64,000 nt of DNA, taken from NCBI GenBank assembly GCA_020849275.1, contig JADLGO010000018.1, positions 1 to 64,000 of the forward strand. The letters run 5' to 3'. A program made the position numbers and the translations under genes. Source of the stretch: Chthonomonadales bacterium. GTDB lineage: Bacteria > Armatimonadota > Chthonomonadetes > Chthonomonadales > CAJBBX01. Shown here in pieces: positions 26,999-35,330 of this stretch; within the stretch, counting starts at the first letter, position 1; each line of letters opens with the position of its first letter. Under the pieces are notes generated by a model. That model was not told the origin of the DNA. It ran no database searches and saw only the letters and a list, made by a program, of their open reading frames with translations.

Positions 26999-27712
26999 AT
27001 GGACAGGAACCTGCTGGCGGCGGGGGCCGCCCGACTGGGCGTGCCGCTCGATGCGGTCCAGCTTGAGCAGATGGCGGCGTTCGTTGCCCTCCTCTACGAA
27101 TGGAACGCGCGCCTGAACCTGACGCGCGTTCCCCGCGAGGAGGTCGTCGCGCGCCATCTGCTGGATTCCCTCGCCGTCTGCGCGGTCGCCGGCTCGCCTG
27201 CGCCCCGCACGCTCATCGACCTCGGCACAGGCGCCGGCCTGCCGGGCGTCCCGCTCGCGGTGGCCTGGCCGGCTTGCCGCGTCACGCTCCTGGACTCCAC
27301 CCGCAAGCGCCTCGACTTCGTCGATGCCGCCCTGCGCACTCTGCGCCTTCCGCATGCGCGAACGGTGCACGCGCGCGCGGAAGAGGCCGCCCGCACACCC
27401 CAGCACCGCGAGCGCTACGACCTTGTGGTGGCGCGTGCCGTCGCCCCGATGCCGCTCCTGGCCGGGCTCCTCCTGCCGTTCGCGCGCATCGGCGGGGCGG
27501 CCGTCGCGCTCAAGAGCAGCGGGGCCGATACCGAGATCCAGGGCGCGCGCGACCGGATCGGCGCTCTTGGCGGCACTCTGGAGCGCGTCGTCGAGGTGCC
27601 CATCCCCGGCGCTGACGTCAGGCGGCTCCTGGCCGTGCTGCGCAAGGAGCGGCCTACGCCGGGCCCGGCAAGGGCCCGACCCGCCGCCAGGCGAGCCGCG
27701 CGCCGCGCGTGA
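26999..27712 (+). CDS. rsmG: 16S rRNA (guanine-N7) methyltransferase RsmG
   Basis: Methylates G527 of 16S rRNA. It has 237 residues. Family motifs are YEWNARLNLTRV, RHLLDSLAV and the SAM loop DLGTGAGLPGVPLA, then LLDSTRKRLDF and VARAVAPM. The C-terminus has an Arg/Ala/Pro-rich tail of about 20 residues not usual in the family. The ribosome binding site is weak. Loss of rsmG gives low-level streptomycin resistance in other bacteria. Confidence 0.94.
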   Translation: MDRNLLAAGAARLGVPLDAVQLEQMAAFVALLYEWNARLNLTRVPREEVVARHLLDSLAVCAVAGSPAPRTLIDLGTGAGLPGVPLAVAWPACRVTLLDSTRKRLDFVDAALRTLRLPHARTVHARAEEAARTPQHRERYDLVVARAVAPMPLLAGLLLPFARIGGAAVALKSSGADTEIQGARDRIGALGGTLERVVEVPIPGADVRRLLAVLRKERPTPGPARARPAARRAARRA

Positions 27713-27759
27713 GGTAGACCTCTGCCCGCCCCCTGCAGGTGTGGTACCATACTGCCGTC

Positions 27760-28707
27760 ATGGACCCGACCTTCCGGCCCTCACCGGCCGCTAACGCCAA
27801 GGTGACGGCCGCCCGCCTGTCGATCGTCTCGAACTCGGCACTTGTCGCGTTGAAGCTTGTCGCCGGCCTGCTCGGTGGGTCGGTGAGCGTGTTGTCGGAG
27901 GCGGCGCACTCGGCCACCGATCTGCTGGCGTCCGTGATCGCCTTCTTCTCCGTTCGCGTGTCGGACCTTCCAGCCGACAGCCACCACCCGTATGGCCACG
28001 GAAAGGCCGAGGCCCTGTCCGGCCTGGCGGAGGCCGTGCTCATCTTCGCCGCCGCCGCTTACATCGTCGTCGAGGGGGTGCGCCGCCTGATGGGGCACGG
28101 CAAGACGCCCGACGTCGACCTTGGCATCGCGGTGATGCTCGTTTCGGTCGTCGCCAACGTGATCGTCTCGCGCCACCTCTTCCAGGTGGCGCGCGAGCGC
28201 GACTCGCTGGCGCTGGAGGCCGACGCCGAGCATCTGCGGACCGACGTCTACACCTCGGCCGGCGTGCTGGTCGGGCTGGGCCTCGTCCGGCTGACAGGCT
28301 GGGTGCCCCTGGACGCTATCGTCGCCATTGTGGTGGCGATGGTGATCGTTCATGCCGCGTGGCGCCTCACCAGGGCGTCGGTCCTGCTTCTCATGGACGC
28401 GCAGCTCCCCGACGATGACACCGCGCTCGTGCGGCGTGTTTTCGACGCCGAGCCCGCCGTGCTCTCCTACCACAAGCTCCGCACGCGCAAGTCGGGCTCG
28501 GCCCGGCTGATCGACGCCCACGTGCAGCTCGACGACCGCCTGACGCTCGTGGAGGCGCATGCGCTCACCGAGCAGCTCGAGGATCGCATACGCGCCGACC
28601 TGCCCTTCGCCGAGGTGACGCTCCACACGGAGCCCTACCACGAGGAGTTGCGTCATCAGCATGAGCGCCACGGAGGCCCGCCGCCGGATGGCCTGAAGCA
28701 CGCCTGA
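27760..28707 (+). CDS. Cation diffusion facilitator family transporter
   Basis: A 315-residue membrane exporter for divalent metals such as Zn, Fe, Co or Mn. Two HxxxD metal sites are visible: SEAAHSATD in helix 2 and EHLRTDVYTS in helix 5. The loop HHPYGHGKAE is typical. The C-terminal cytoplasmic domain (about 215-300) is the metal-sensing part, and the tail is His-rich (HQHERH). The ATG at 27760 is preferred over a GTG 21 bases upstream. Confidence 0.9.
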   Translation: MDPTFRPSPAANAKVTAARLSIVSNSALVALKLVAGLLGGSVSVLSEAAHSATDLLASVIAFFSVRVSDLPADSHHPYGHGKAEALSGLAEAVLIFAAAAYIVVEGVRRLMGHGKTPDVDLGIAVMLVSVVANVIVSRHLFQVARERDSLALEADAEHLRTDVYTSAGVLVGLGLVRLTGWVPLDAIVAIVVAMVIVHAAWRLTRASVLLLMDAQLPDDDTALVRRVFDAEPAVLSYHKLRTRKSGSARLIDAHVQLDDRLTLVEAHALTEQLEDRIRADLPFAEVTLHTEPYHEELRHQHERHGGPPPDGLKHA

Positions 28708-28730
28708 CTCGAGCGCCGGTTGCCCTTCGG

Positions 28731-28759
28731 TTGACGTATGGCGGGACATGGGATACCAT
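28731..28759 (+). promoter_or_regulatory. Sigma-70 promoter of the PpiC foldase gene
   Basis: TTGACG at 28731-28736, a 17-base spacer and TACCAT at 28754-28759. The start codon of the foldase is 46 bases downstream. Confidence 0.6.
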
Positions 28760-28804
28760 AGCTGCCAGTCCAACTCCGCGGTCTCGAAAGGAGATCCTAC
28801 GCTG

Positions 28805-29986
28805 ATGAGGTGCACGCAGCGGGCGACCGCCACCGCGCTGCTCGCCACGCTGATTCTGATTGCGGGCGCGGCCGGCCCGGCGCACGCCCAGAAGGCAGCG
28901 CGCAAGGCGAAAGCCAGACCCGCCCCGGCCGGCTCCGAGGTTGTGGCCACGGTGAACGGCCAGAAGATCACCCGTGCCATGGTCGTCGATGACCTTCTGG
29001 CCGATCAGGATGCGCGCATTCGGGCCACGGAGCCGCGCTTCGCCGATCGACAGCGCCCCGTCGCCGCCGCGATCGGGGCCCTCGTGCTCCGGCGCCTGCA
29101 GGCCGGTGGCGGCAAGGCCGTCACGGTAACGCGGCCCGAGATCGTGGCCTGGCTGTTCCAGGACAAGCCCTCCGTCCTGTTGGAAGCCGTCCAGAACAAG
29201 ATCCGCGAGGTCTCCATCGCCCAGGCCGCGCGCGCGCAGGGTCTGAAGGTTGCCGACGCCGAGGTGAAGGCGAAGGTAGCGAAGGCCATCAACAACGCGC
29301 GCCAGCAGCTTCACCTGACCGGGCAGAGCGACGCGAAGGTCCTCGCTGCGCTTGGCTACCGCGCCGAGGCCATCCGCGAGGCTGTGGTCACGAACGTCTA
29401 TGTCGAGCAGATGGTTCAGCGCGACCTGACGAAGAAGCTCGGCCACCCGGTTGGACCGGCCGACTTCCTGGAGGCGCACCACATCCTGATCCGGCCCGTG
29501 GCCACGCAGACGCCGGCTAGCGCGGGCGCGGCCGGCCAACCGGCTCCCGCTCCCGACCCGCAGGACCAGGAGAAGGGGTTTGCCGACGCGCGGACCAAGA
29601 TCGATGCGGTCGCCGAGGAGGTGAAGACCGGGAAGAAGACGTTCGAGAAAGCTGCCACCGAGTCGAGCGACGACGGCAGCAAGTTCCAGGAGGGGCGGCT
29701 GGGCGTCTTTATGCGCGGCCAGATGGTGCCCGAGTTCGAGAAGGCGGCCTTCGCACTGAAGCCGGGGGAAGTGAGCGCCCCCGTTCGCACGCAGTTCGGC
29801 TGGCACCTGATCCGCGTTGACCGCGTGGGCAAGGACATCCCGGCGGCGGAGCGCGAGTCCTCGCTGCAGAACTACATCCGCGGCCGCGCGCAGGCGCTCG
29901 TTCAGAGCCTCGTGGCGAAGGCGGACGTGCACAACACGCTGCCGCCGCCGATGCCCGCGGCGCCCGCGGGCATGCAGGGAGGCTAG
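28805..29986 (+). CDS. PpiC/SurA-type peptidyl-prolyl isomerase, secreted
   Basis: A 393-residue exported foldase. The signal peptide is residues 1-28 (ending PAHAQ). A SurA-like N-terminal helical region follows (about 40-215, VVATVNGQKITRAMVV). The parvulin domain spans about 235-345 (EAHHILIRPV, GRLGVFMRGQMVPEFEKAAF, PVRTQFGWHLIRVD). The ATG at 28805 with AAAGGAG upstream is preferred to an earlier ATG that would spoil the signal peptide. The proline-rich end (LPPPMPAAPAG) resembles that of the lipoprotein foldase at 58803-59921. Confidence 0.88.
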   Translation: MRCTQRATATALLATLILIAGAAGPAHAQKAARKAKARPAPAGSEVVATVNGQKITRAMVVDDLLADQDARIRATEPRFADRQRPVAAAIGALVLRRLQAGGGKAVTVTRPEIVAWLFQDKPSVLLEAVQNKIREVSIAQAARAQGLKVADAEVKAKVAKAINNARQQLHLTGQSDAKVLAALGYRAEAIREAVVTNVYVEQMVQRDLTKKLGHPVGPADFLEAHHILIRPVATQTPASAGAAGQPAPAPDPQDQEKGFADARTKIDAVAEEVKTGKKTFEKAATESSDDGSKFQEGRLGVFMRGQMVPEFEKAAFALKPGEVSAPVRTQFGWHLIRVDRVGKDIPAAERESSLQNYIRGRAQALVQSLVAKADVHNTLPPPMPAAPAGMQGG

Positions 29987-31036
29987 TCACTCCTGGCGAG
30001 GCTCGCCGCCTCCCTCACGCGATGCAGCGGGCCCGGGTGACCTCACCCTGGCCCGCTCGCGCGTATGGGGCGGGCCGCACTCGTGCCCCTCCTGCGCCCG
30101 CGCCTCGATCTCCGCAACCGCCCCCCGCGCGTCGGCAGCGGTGAAGTCGGCCCCGCCCGTCGCGACGAGGTCGGCGCTCTCGTTCACGTGGCGCCCCCCC
30201 AGCCCGATGCGGAATCGGGGCGCCCCCGGCCGCTCGCGGCGCGAGCTCAGGACCGCGAGCAGGCGGCGCGTTTGGGTCGCGTGCTCGGCCAGCGCACACG
30301 AGATGAGCACCACCTCCGGGCGCACTTGTTCCACCATGTCGGCGAAGTCCGCCTCCGGCACGTCGGCACCCAGGCACAGTGGGCACCACCCGCGCGCCCG
30401 CAGGGACTCCGCGATCATGCGGATGCCGACGACGTGCCGGTTGCCCGCGACACAGCCGAGCAGCGCCCGGCGGCCGTGGCGGACCCCCGGCTGATGGAAA
30501 TGGGATACGCGCGCAACGAGGCGCTCGACCATGCCGGTCGCCAGATGCTCCTCCGCCACCGAGATCCGCCCCTCTACCTCCAACTCGCCGACCGCCTCCA
30601 GGCAGCGCTGGAAGACGCCGACGTAGAGGTCCTCGAGGCAGACGCGCCGGGTGAGGCACTCGCCGACGATCGCGTCCGCCTCCTCGTCATCGCCCTCAAC
30701 GAGCGCGCGGCGCAGACGATCGCTCCAGCGGCGCAACTCGGCGCGCCCGGCGGGGCGCTCGGGCCGGGGACGGCTGCCGGAGAGGGCGGTGCGCAGCAGC
30801 GAGGCGACGATCGGGTCCGAGAGGGTGTAGAGCACGTAGCGGCCGGAGCGCTGGGCGATGACGATACCACGCTCGCGCATGCGGGCGAGATGGTTGGAGA
30901 CGTTTGGCTGCTTGAGGCCGGTGAGCGCGACCAGACGCTTAACAGTCTTTGTGCCCGAGAGCAGACTCTCGAGGATGGCTCTCCTCGAGGCGTCCGCCAG
31001 ATCGTCAAGAACCGGATGACAGCCTTCGGGTGGCAT
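29987..31036 (-). CDS. ArsR-type winged-helix regulator fused to a cobalamin-binding module
   Basis: A 349-residue regulator. Residues 8-85 are an ArsR-type winged helix (DASRRAILESLL, LKQPNVSNHLARMRERGIV). Residues 115-180 form the four-helix cap and 190-320 the Rossmann cobalamin domain of CarH/methionine-synthase type. His201 (NRHVVG) fits the lower axial ligand, and GLGG at 278-281 fits the nucleotide-tail loop. In the cap the Wx9EH motif of light-sensing CarH is only partly kept: Glu163-His164 are present, but the Trp is Glu153. Classical CarH uses a MerR domain. The function is inferred as a corrinoid- or light-responsive repressor; the target is unknown. Its own promoter carries short repeats. 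Confidence 0.82.
   Translation of the reverse strand: MPPEGCHPVLDDLADASRRAILESLLSGTKTVKRLVALTGLKQPNVSNHLARMRERGIVIAQRSGRYVLYTLSDPIVASLLRTALSGSRPRPERPAGRAELRRWSDRLRRALVEGDDEEADAIVGECLTRRVCLEDLYVGVFQRCLEAVGELEVEGRISVAEEHLATGMVERLVARVSHFHQPGVRHGRRALLGCVAGNRHVVGIRMIAESLRARGWCPLCLGADVPEADFADMVEQVRPEVVLISCALAEHATQTRRLLAVLSSRRERPGAPRFRIGLGGRHVNESADLVATGGADFTAADARGAVAEIEARAQEGHECGPPHTRERARVRSPGPAASREGGGEPRQE
30027..30056 (+). terminator. Hairpin downstream of the PpiC foldase
   Basis: Arms GCGGGCC and GGCCCGC (30027-30033, 30050-30056) enclose a second stem GGGTGA/TCACCC, separated by one mismatch. It lies 40 bases after the foldase stop, inside the 3' end of the convergent regulator gene. There is no T tract. 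Confidence 0.5.
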
Positions 31037-31112
31037 CTTCCCGCCGATTCGGGCCCGTTCCCGGGAAGGGCAACGCCGCTGTCACCGGGCCCGTCACCTG
31101 TTCGTATGCCGC

Positions 31113-31141
31113 CTTATATCATGGATCGTATCACCTGTCAA
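31113..31141 (-). promoter_or_regulatory. Promoter and possible operator of the ArsR-cobalamin regulator
   Basis: On the minus strand a perfect TTGACA (31141-31136), a 17-base spacer and TATAAG (31118-31113) point at the regulator, whose ATG is at 31036. Two direct TATCA repeats (plus strand 31117-31121 and 31129-31133, 12 bases apart) fall in and beside the -10 and spacer. That would suit self-repression. Confidence 0.65.
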
Positions 31142-31179
31142 TAATATGTTATCCTCGCGAAACATTTCCGCCCGGCCGA

Positions 31180-32454
31180 TTAGCCTGGCGCGCTGAACGG
31201 GGCCAGCCGGCCCGCGAGGTCGCGCGTCACGTCGGCGCGCACTCGGATGCCGTCCGAGCCATAGTCGGCGTGCAGGACGCGGCCGTACTCGTAGCATTGC
31301 GACACCAGGTCGCTGCGAGTGTACGGAACGAGGATCTCCACATGGACGAGCAGCGAGCGGACGGTGTCCACGACGCGGTCCATCAGATGGTTCAGCCCGT
31401 CGGCCGTACGCGCCGACACGTAACACGAGTTGGGAGTTGCGGCCACCGCCTCGCGCAGCGCGTAGTGGTCGCGCGCGAGGTCCGACTTGTTGAACACCGT
31501 GATGATGGGCTTGCCGCCCGCCCCGAGCTCGTCCAGCGTCTCCGCGACGGCCGCGCGCTGGATGTCGCGCTGTGGGTGGCTGGCGTCGACCACGTGAATG
31601 AGGAAGTCCGTCTCGTTAACCTCCTCGAGCGTGGCGCGGAAGGCGGCGATCAGGTCGTGCGGCAGATTGCGGATGAAGCCGACGGTGTCGGTGAGGAGCA
31701 GCGCCCAGCCGTCGGGCAACACAACCCGGCGAGTGGTGGGGTCCAGCGTGGCGAACAGGCGAGCGTCGGCGTAGACGCTGGCTCCGGAGAGCGTGTTGAG
31801 CAGCGTCGACTTGCCCGCGCTCGTATAGCCGACGAGCGCCGCCGTGGGAAACGGGAGCCGGCGGCGCAGGCTGCGCTGCTGGTGCCGCTGGCTCCGCACC
31901 TCGGCAAGCTCCTCCTCAAGGTCTGAGATACGCTCCCGCACCTTGCGCCGGTCGGTCTCCAGCTTGGTCTCGCCCGCGCCGCCGCGGACGCCGATGCCGC
32001 CTTGCTGTCGCTCGAACCGGGTGTAGAGGTTCATCAGGCGCGGCAGCAGGTAGCTGAGCTGAGCGAGCTCAACCTGCAGCTTGCCCTCGCGAGTGTGAGC
32101 GCGCTGGCCGAAGATGTCCAGGATGAGCTGCGTACGATCGATGACGCGCACCTGCACGGCCTCCTGCAGGTTGCGCTGTTGCACGGGCGAAAGCTCAGTG
32201 TCCACGACGACGAACGTTGCGTCCGAGTCCGCCGCCGCCGCCGCGATCTCCTCGGCCTTGCCCTTGCCCACATAGTAGGCCGGATCGGGCTGCGGGCGAT
32301 GCTGGTGCATGTCCGCCACCACGTTGGCCCCGGCAGTCTGCGCGAGCGACCGCAGTTCCTCGATCGCGTAGTCCTCGGCGCCCTCGTCGGTCTCAACGCA
32401 GACGATGACCGCCCTCTCGGCGGACTCGACGTCGTGCATGGCGGCCTTCGGCAT
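31180..32454 (-). CDS. hflX: GTPase HflX
   Basis: Ribosome-associated GTPase that splits stalled or idle 70S ribosomes, notably under heat stress. It has 424 residues. The N-terminal HflX domain (about 15-190) has PDPAYYVGKGKAEE and the glycine-rich GGIGVRGGAGETKLETDRR. The G domain has VGYTSAGKSTLLN, DTVGFIRNLP and NKSD. The ATG at 32454 follows AGGGGA. It lies 26 bases downstream of dapL in the same operon. Confidence 0.93.
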   Translation of the reverse strand: MPKAAMHDVESAERAVIVCVETDEGAEDYAIEELRSLAQTAGANVVADMHQHRPQPDPAYYVGKGKAEEIAAAAADSDATFVVVDTELSPVQQRNLQEAVQVRVIDRTQLILDIFGQRAHTREGKLQVELAQLSYLLPRLMNLYTRFERQQGGIGVRGGAGETKLETDRRKVRERISDLEEELAEVRSQRHQQRSLRRRLPFPTAALVGYTSAGKSTLLNTLSGASVYADARLFATLDPTTRRVVLPDGWALLLTDTVGFIRNLPHDLIAAFRATLEEVNETDFLIHVVDASHPQRDIQRAAVAETLDELGAGGKPIITVFNKSDLARDHYALREAVAATPNSCYVSARTADGLNHLMDRVVDTVRSLLVHVEILVPYTRSDLVSQCYEYGRVLHADYGSDGIRVRADVTRDLAGRLAPFSAPG

Positions 32455-32480
32455 TTTTCGTCCCCTCCCCGCGACCCGGC

Positions 32481-33659
32481 CTACCAGGCGAGGCGCATGG
32501 CGCGGACGCGCTCGACCGCCTCGGCGCAACGCCCGCCGTCGCGGTCGCCGAGCACCGTCAGCGACATGCGCACATAGCCTTCGCCGTACTCGCCGTAGCC
32601 GATCCCCGGAATGACGAGCACGCCCGCCTCCTGGAGCAGCCGCCGCGCGAAACCCATGCTGGTTTCCCCGGGCGGCACGGGCGCCCACACGTAGAAGGTC
32701 GCTCGCGGCTTGGGAACCGGCCATCCGAGCGCGTTCAGGCCATCAACCAGCACGTCGCGTCGGCGACGAATCAGGTCCAGGGACGCGCTGTTGTCGCCGT
32801 GCTCGATGGCCCACGCCGCCGCCCGCGAGACCGCGGCGAACTGCTTGCTGTCGATGTTCGACTTGAGCTTACTGAGCGTCGCGACGGCGTCCGGGTTCCC
32901 AAAGGCCATGCCGACGCGCCACCCGGTCATGTTGAACATCTTGGAGAACGAATGGAGCTCGATGGCGTGCTCGCCCGCGCCCTCCACCTGGAGCACCGAC
33001 GGCGGGCGACAGCCGTCGAAGGTGACCTCGGAGTAGGCGGCGTCGTTGACGAGCAGGATGTCGTGGTCGCGGCAGAAGGCGATGGCCTCACGGTAGAAGT
33101 CGAGCGAGGCGACGGCTCCGGTCGGGTTGTTCGGGTAGTTGAGCCAGAGGAGCTTCGCTCGCCGGGCGGCTTCCGAGGGGATCGCGGTCAGGTCCGGTAG
33201 GAAGCCACGGGTGGCGGTGAGCGGCATCGCCACCGTCTCGCCGCCGGCCAGCAGCGTGTTCACCTTGTAGACCGTGTAGGCCGGGTCGGGCACGAGCGAC
33301 ACGTCGCCGGGGTCGATGTAGGCCCATGCGAGGTGCGCCAGCCCCTCCTTCGAGCCGATCAGCAGCAGGGCCTCGACGGCCGGGTCGACGGGAACGCAGA
33401 ACCGCCGCTCGAACCACGCGCTCACCGCGCGCAGGAACGCCGGATCGCCGGCCGGGGACTCGTCGTAACGGTGCGTCTCCGGCTCCGAGGCGGCCCGGCA
33501 GAGCGCGTCCACCACGGGCGAGGGCGTCGGCTGGTCGGGATCTCCGATGCCGAGGTCGATCAGGTCGCGCCCCTCGGAGATGGCCTGGCTCTTCAGGCGG
33601 GCGATCTCGCCGAAGAGGTAGGGGGGGATCTGCTCCAGTCGGCGTGCGCGTGCTACCAC
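32481..33659 (-). CDS. Pyridoxal-phosphate aminotransferase, LL-diaminopimelate aminotransferase-like
   Basis: A 392-residue class I/II aminotransferase. Motifs are DLGIGDPDQPTP near the N-terminus, YPNNPTGA, and Lys240 in HSFSKMFNMTGWR, which should bind PLP. The overall pattern fits the DapL group, which converts tetrahydrodipicolinate directly to LL-diaminopimelate for lysine and peptidoglycan. Related aminotransferases of the same fold act on Ala, Asp or aromatic substrates, so specificity is inferred. The GTG at 33659 follows AAGGAGG. Confidence 0.85.
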   Translation of the reverse strand: MVARARRLEQIPPYLFGEIARLKSQAISEGRDLIDLGIGDPDQPTPSPVVDALCRAASEPETHRYDESPAGDPAFLRAVSAWFERRFCVPVDPAVEALLLIGSKEGLAHLAWAYIDPGDVSLVPDPAYTVYKVNTLLAGGETVAMPLTATRGFLPDLTAIPSEAARRAKLLWLNYPNNPTGAVASLDFYREAIAFCRDHDILLVNDAAYSEVTFDGCRPPSVLQVEGAGEHAIELHSFSKMFNMTGWRVGMAFGNPDAVATLSKLKSNIDSKQFAAVSRAAAWAIEHGDNSASLDLIRRRRDVLVDGLNALGWPVPKPRATFYVWAPVPPGETSMGFARRLLQEAGVLVIPGIGYGEYGEGYVRMSLTVLGDRDGGRCAEAVERVRAMRLAW

Positions 33660-33714
33660 TCCGTCCTCCTTGCCCTGGCTCCTGGGCGGCGCGCGTTCGG
33701 GCCGAGGCCGGCGC

Positions 33715-34542
33715 TCAGGGGAGCAACGCCTGACGGACCCGAATGGTCGTGACCGAACGGACGGACGTCGCGCCCTCGCGCGCCGTCGCGGTGGCCGGGA
33801 CCGTGCGGCGGAGGGTCCCGGTGACCTCCGCGTCCTGGCCGATGTCGCGGGCGAAGTACTGTGTGATCGTGCCGTCGATCGTGCCGGCCGGCGCCGAGCC
33901 CGCCTTCTCGTGGCCCGTTCGGAACGCCGCCTTGAACGTGAACGCCAGGTGGGCACACGGATGGTCGCCGCGCCGCGCCTCGCCCAGATAGCGGCCGGTG
34001 AAGCGGATCGTGATGCGATCGTTCCTCGCGCCGCGCGCAGTCAAGGTGGCCTTCCACTGCATCCCCCGGACGGTTGGCTTCAGCGGCAGCGGGAAGCTGA
34101 GGCCGTCCAGAAACTGCGGGCCCGGGTCCTTCACGCCCTGCGGCGCCCTGCGCGCCACGCCGAGGCAGCGGCCGTCGCGCGCATAGGTGAAGATCCGCGT
34201 CACCGGGTCGACGACGTGCTCGATGGCGCCGCCGGAGGTGCGCGTGCGCACCTGGCCCTCGACCGGCGTCTCCTCGACGGTGGCCTTGCCTCCGATCGAG
34301 CGAACGACCTGGCGCCGGGCGATGATGGTGCTCGCCTGCTCGGCGACCAACCGCGCCTCACCGCCCTTCGGCTCGAGCGTCGTCCGCACCGTCTGCTCCA
34401 CGCGATAGCGCGTGACGCTGCCCGGGATATAGCGGTATTGGAGAAGGCCCGGACCGAGCAGGAGGAAGGCCGACAGAAGAGCGCCGCGGGCCCGGAGCCG
34501 GCACAGAGCGGAGCCACCGGCGGAGATCGCGGCTCGTGTCAT
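33715..34542 (-). CDS. Exported or membrane-anchored protein of unknown function
   Basis: A 275-residue protein with an N-terminal hydrophobic segment (residues 20-35), which may be a signal anchor. The rest is beta-rich with repeated Thr/Arg segments (YRVEQTVRTTLEPKGG, GTIDGTITQYFARDIGQ). No family is recognised. Its ATG overlaps the stop of the upstream receiver gene by 4 bases, so the two are translationally coupled. Confidence 0.6.
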   Translation of the reverse strand: MTRAAISAGGSALCRLRARGALLSAFLLLGPGLLQYRYIPGSVTRYRVEQTVRTTLEPKGGEARLVAEQASTIIARRQVVRSIGGKATVEETPVEGQVRTRTSGGAIEHVVDPVTRIFTYARDGRCLGVARRAPQGVKDPGPQFLDGLSFPLPLKPTVRGMQWKATLTARGARNDRITIRFTGRYLGEARRGDHPCAHLAFTFKAAFRTGHEKAGSAPAGTIDGTITQYFARDIGQDAEVTGTLRRTVPATATAREGATSVRSVTTIRVRQALLP

Positions 34543-34946
34543 GGCGAGGAGCTCCCCGCGCCCGCCGCGGCCGCGCGCCGGAGCGCGTCGCGGATCACCT
34601 CGGCCAGGCGCGAGGCGATGGCGGAGTTGGGCACCACGCGGAGGGCCCCGGCCGCGCGGGCGGCCTCGCGCACGTCCGGGATCCGAACGTGCGGCGCGTA
34701 GGCGACGATGGGCGGCGCCGGGTCAGCGGCGGCGAGCCTACGGAGCGCCTCCATCCCGTCGAGGCAGCGCGAGCCGAGGTTCACGAGCGCCAGAACCGGC
34801 CGCGCCTCCGCGTACCGTGTGGGCGCACTCGCCGCGTCCGTAACATGGTCGACGCGATAGCCGGCGGCCCCAAGGACCGTAAGGATGCGCGTCGCGAGCA
34901 AGAGGTCGTCGTCGACCAGAAGCACCGTCGTGGACGGATCCGGCAT
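34539..34946 (-). CDS. Receiver-like domain lacking the phospho-acceptor Asp
   Basis: A 135-residue stand-alone domain with the receiver pattern (VLLVDDDLLLATRILTVLGAAGY). The acidic pocket Asp12-Asp14 is kept, but the position of the phosphorylated Asp is Asn56 (VLALVNLGSR), and the conserved Lys near the C-terminus is not evident (RVVPNSAIA). It should not be phosphorylated normally and is probably a pseudo-receiver that signals by binding. The ATG follows AAGGAGG. It heads an operon with the unknown exported protein, dapL and hflX. Confidence 0.75.
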   Translation of the reverse strand: MPDPSTTVLLVDDDLLLATRILTVLGAAGYRVDHVTDAASAPTRYAEARPVLALVNLGSRCLDGMEALRRLAAADPAPPIVAYAPHVRIPDVREAARAAGALRVVPNSAIASRLAEVIRDALRRAAAAGAGSSSP

Positions 34947-34972
34947 GGGCTCCGCCTCCTTCCGTCTGCCCG

Positions 34973-34978
34973 ATTATA
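34973..34978 (-). promoter_or_regulatory. Possible -10 box of the receiver-dapL-hflX operon
   Basis: A perfect TATAAT on the minus strand (34978-34973), 27 bases before the receiver start codon. The -35 region is weak: no TTGAC-type box at 16-19 bases. Confidence 0.45.
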
Positions 34979-35330
34979 GCACACGCCATCCGGGCCAATA
35001 GCGTCGGCGAGCCCGTCAGTGCCGAGCCGGAGCACCCGGGCTCCTATGCTCGCGCATGTCCTGTGCGAGCGATCTCCGCGACCGCCGTTGCGTTCGTCCG
35101 GCCGGTCCGGCACCTCAAAGGCCGCCCGGTTCCTGTCAGCGCCGGCAGCTCCGGCGGACAGACGCGGAAGCAATGCGCCACCGGTGACCCGCGGGACGGC
35201 GGCCCGGCCAGCCGAGAGGCGCTACCCCCCACCCCGTCGGCGCCGCGCTGGCGGCAAGACCACCGGGCGCGCCGAGGGTCGCCGTGGGCCGGGCCGACGG
35301 CGCGCTCCCGAGCCGCGGGCCCTCGGCGCG
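34979..35330. other. Intergenic stretch without a supported gene; one hairpin
   Basis: About 350 bases between the PPK2 stop and the receiver promoter. Open frames here lack ribosome binding sites and family features. A hairpin at 35048-35070 (GCTCGCGCA paired with TGTGCGAGC, one wobble, 5-base loop) may end the PPK2 transcript. I see nothing else. Confidence 0.5.
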
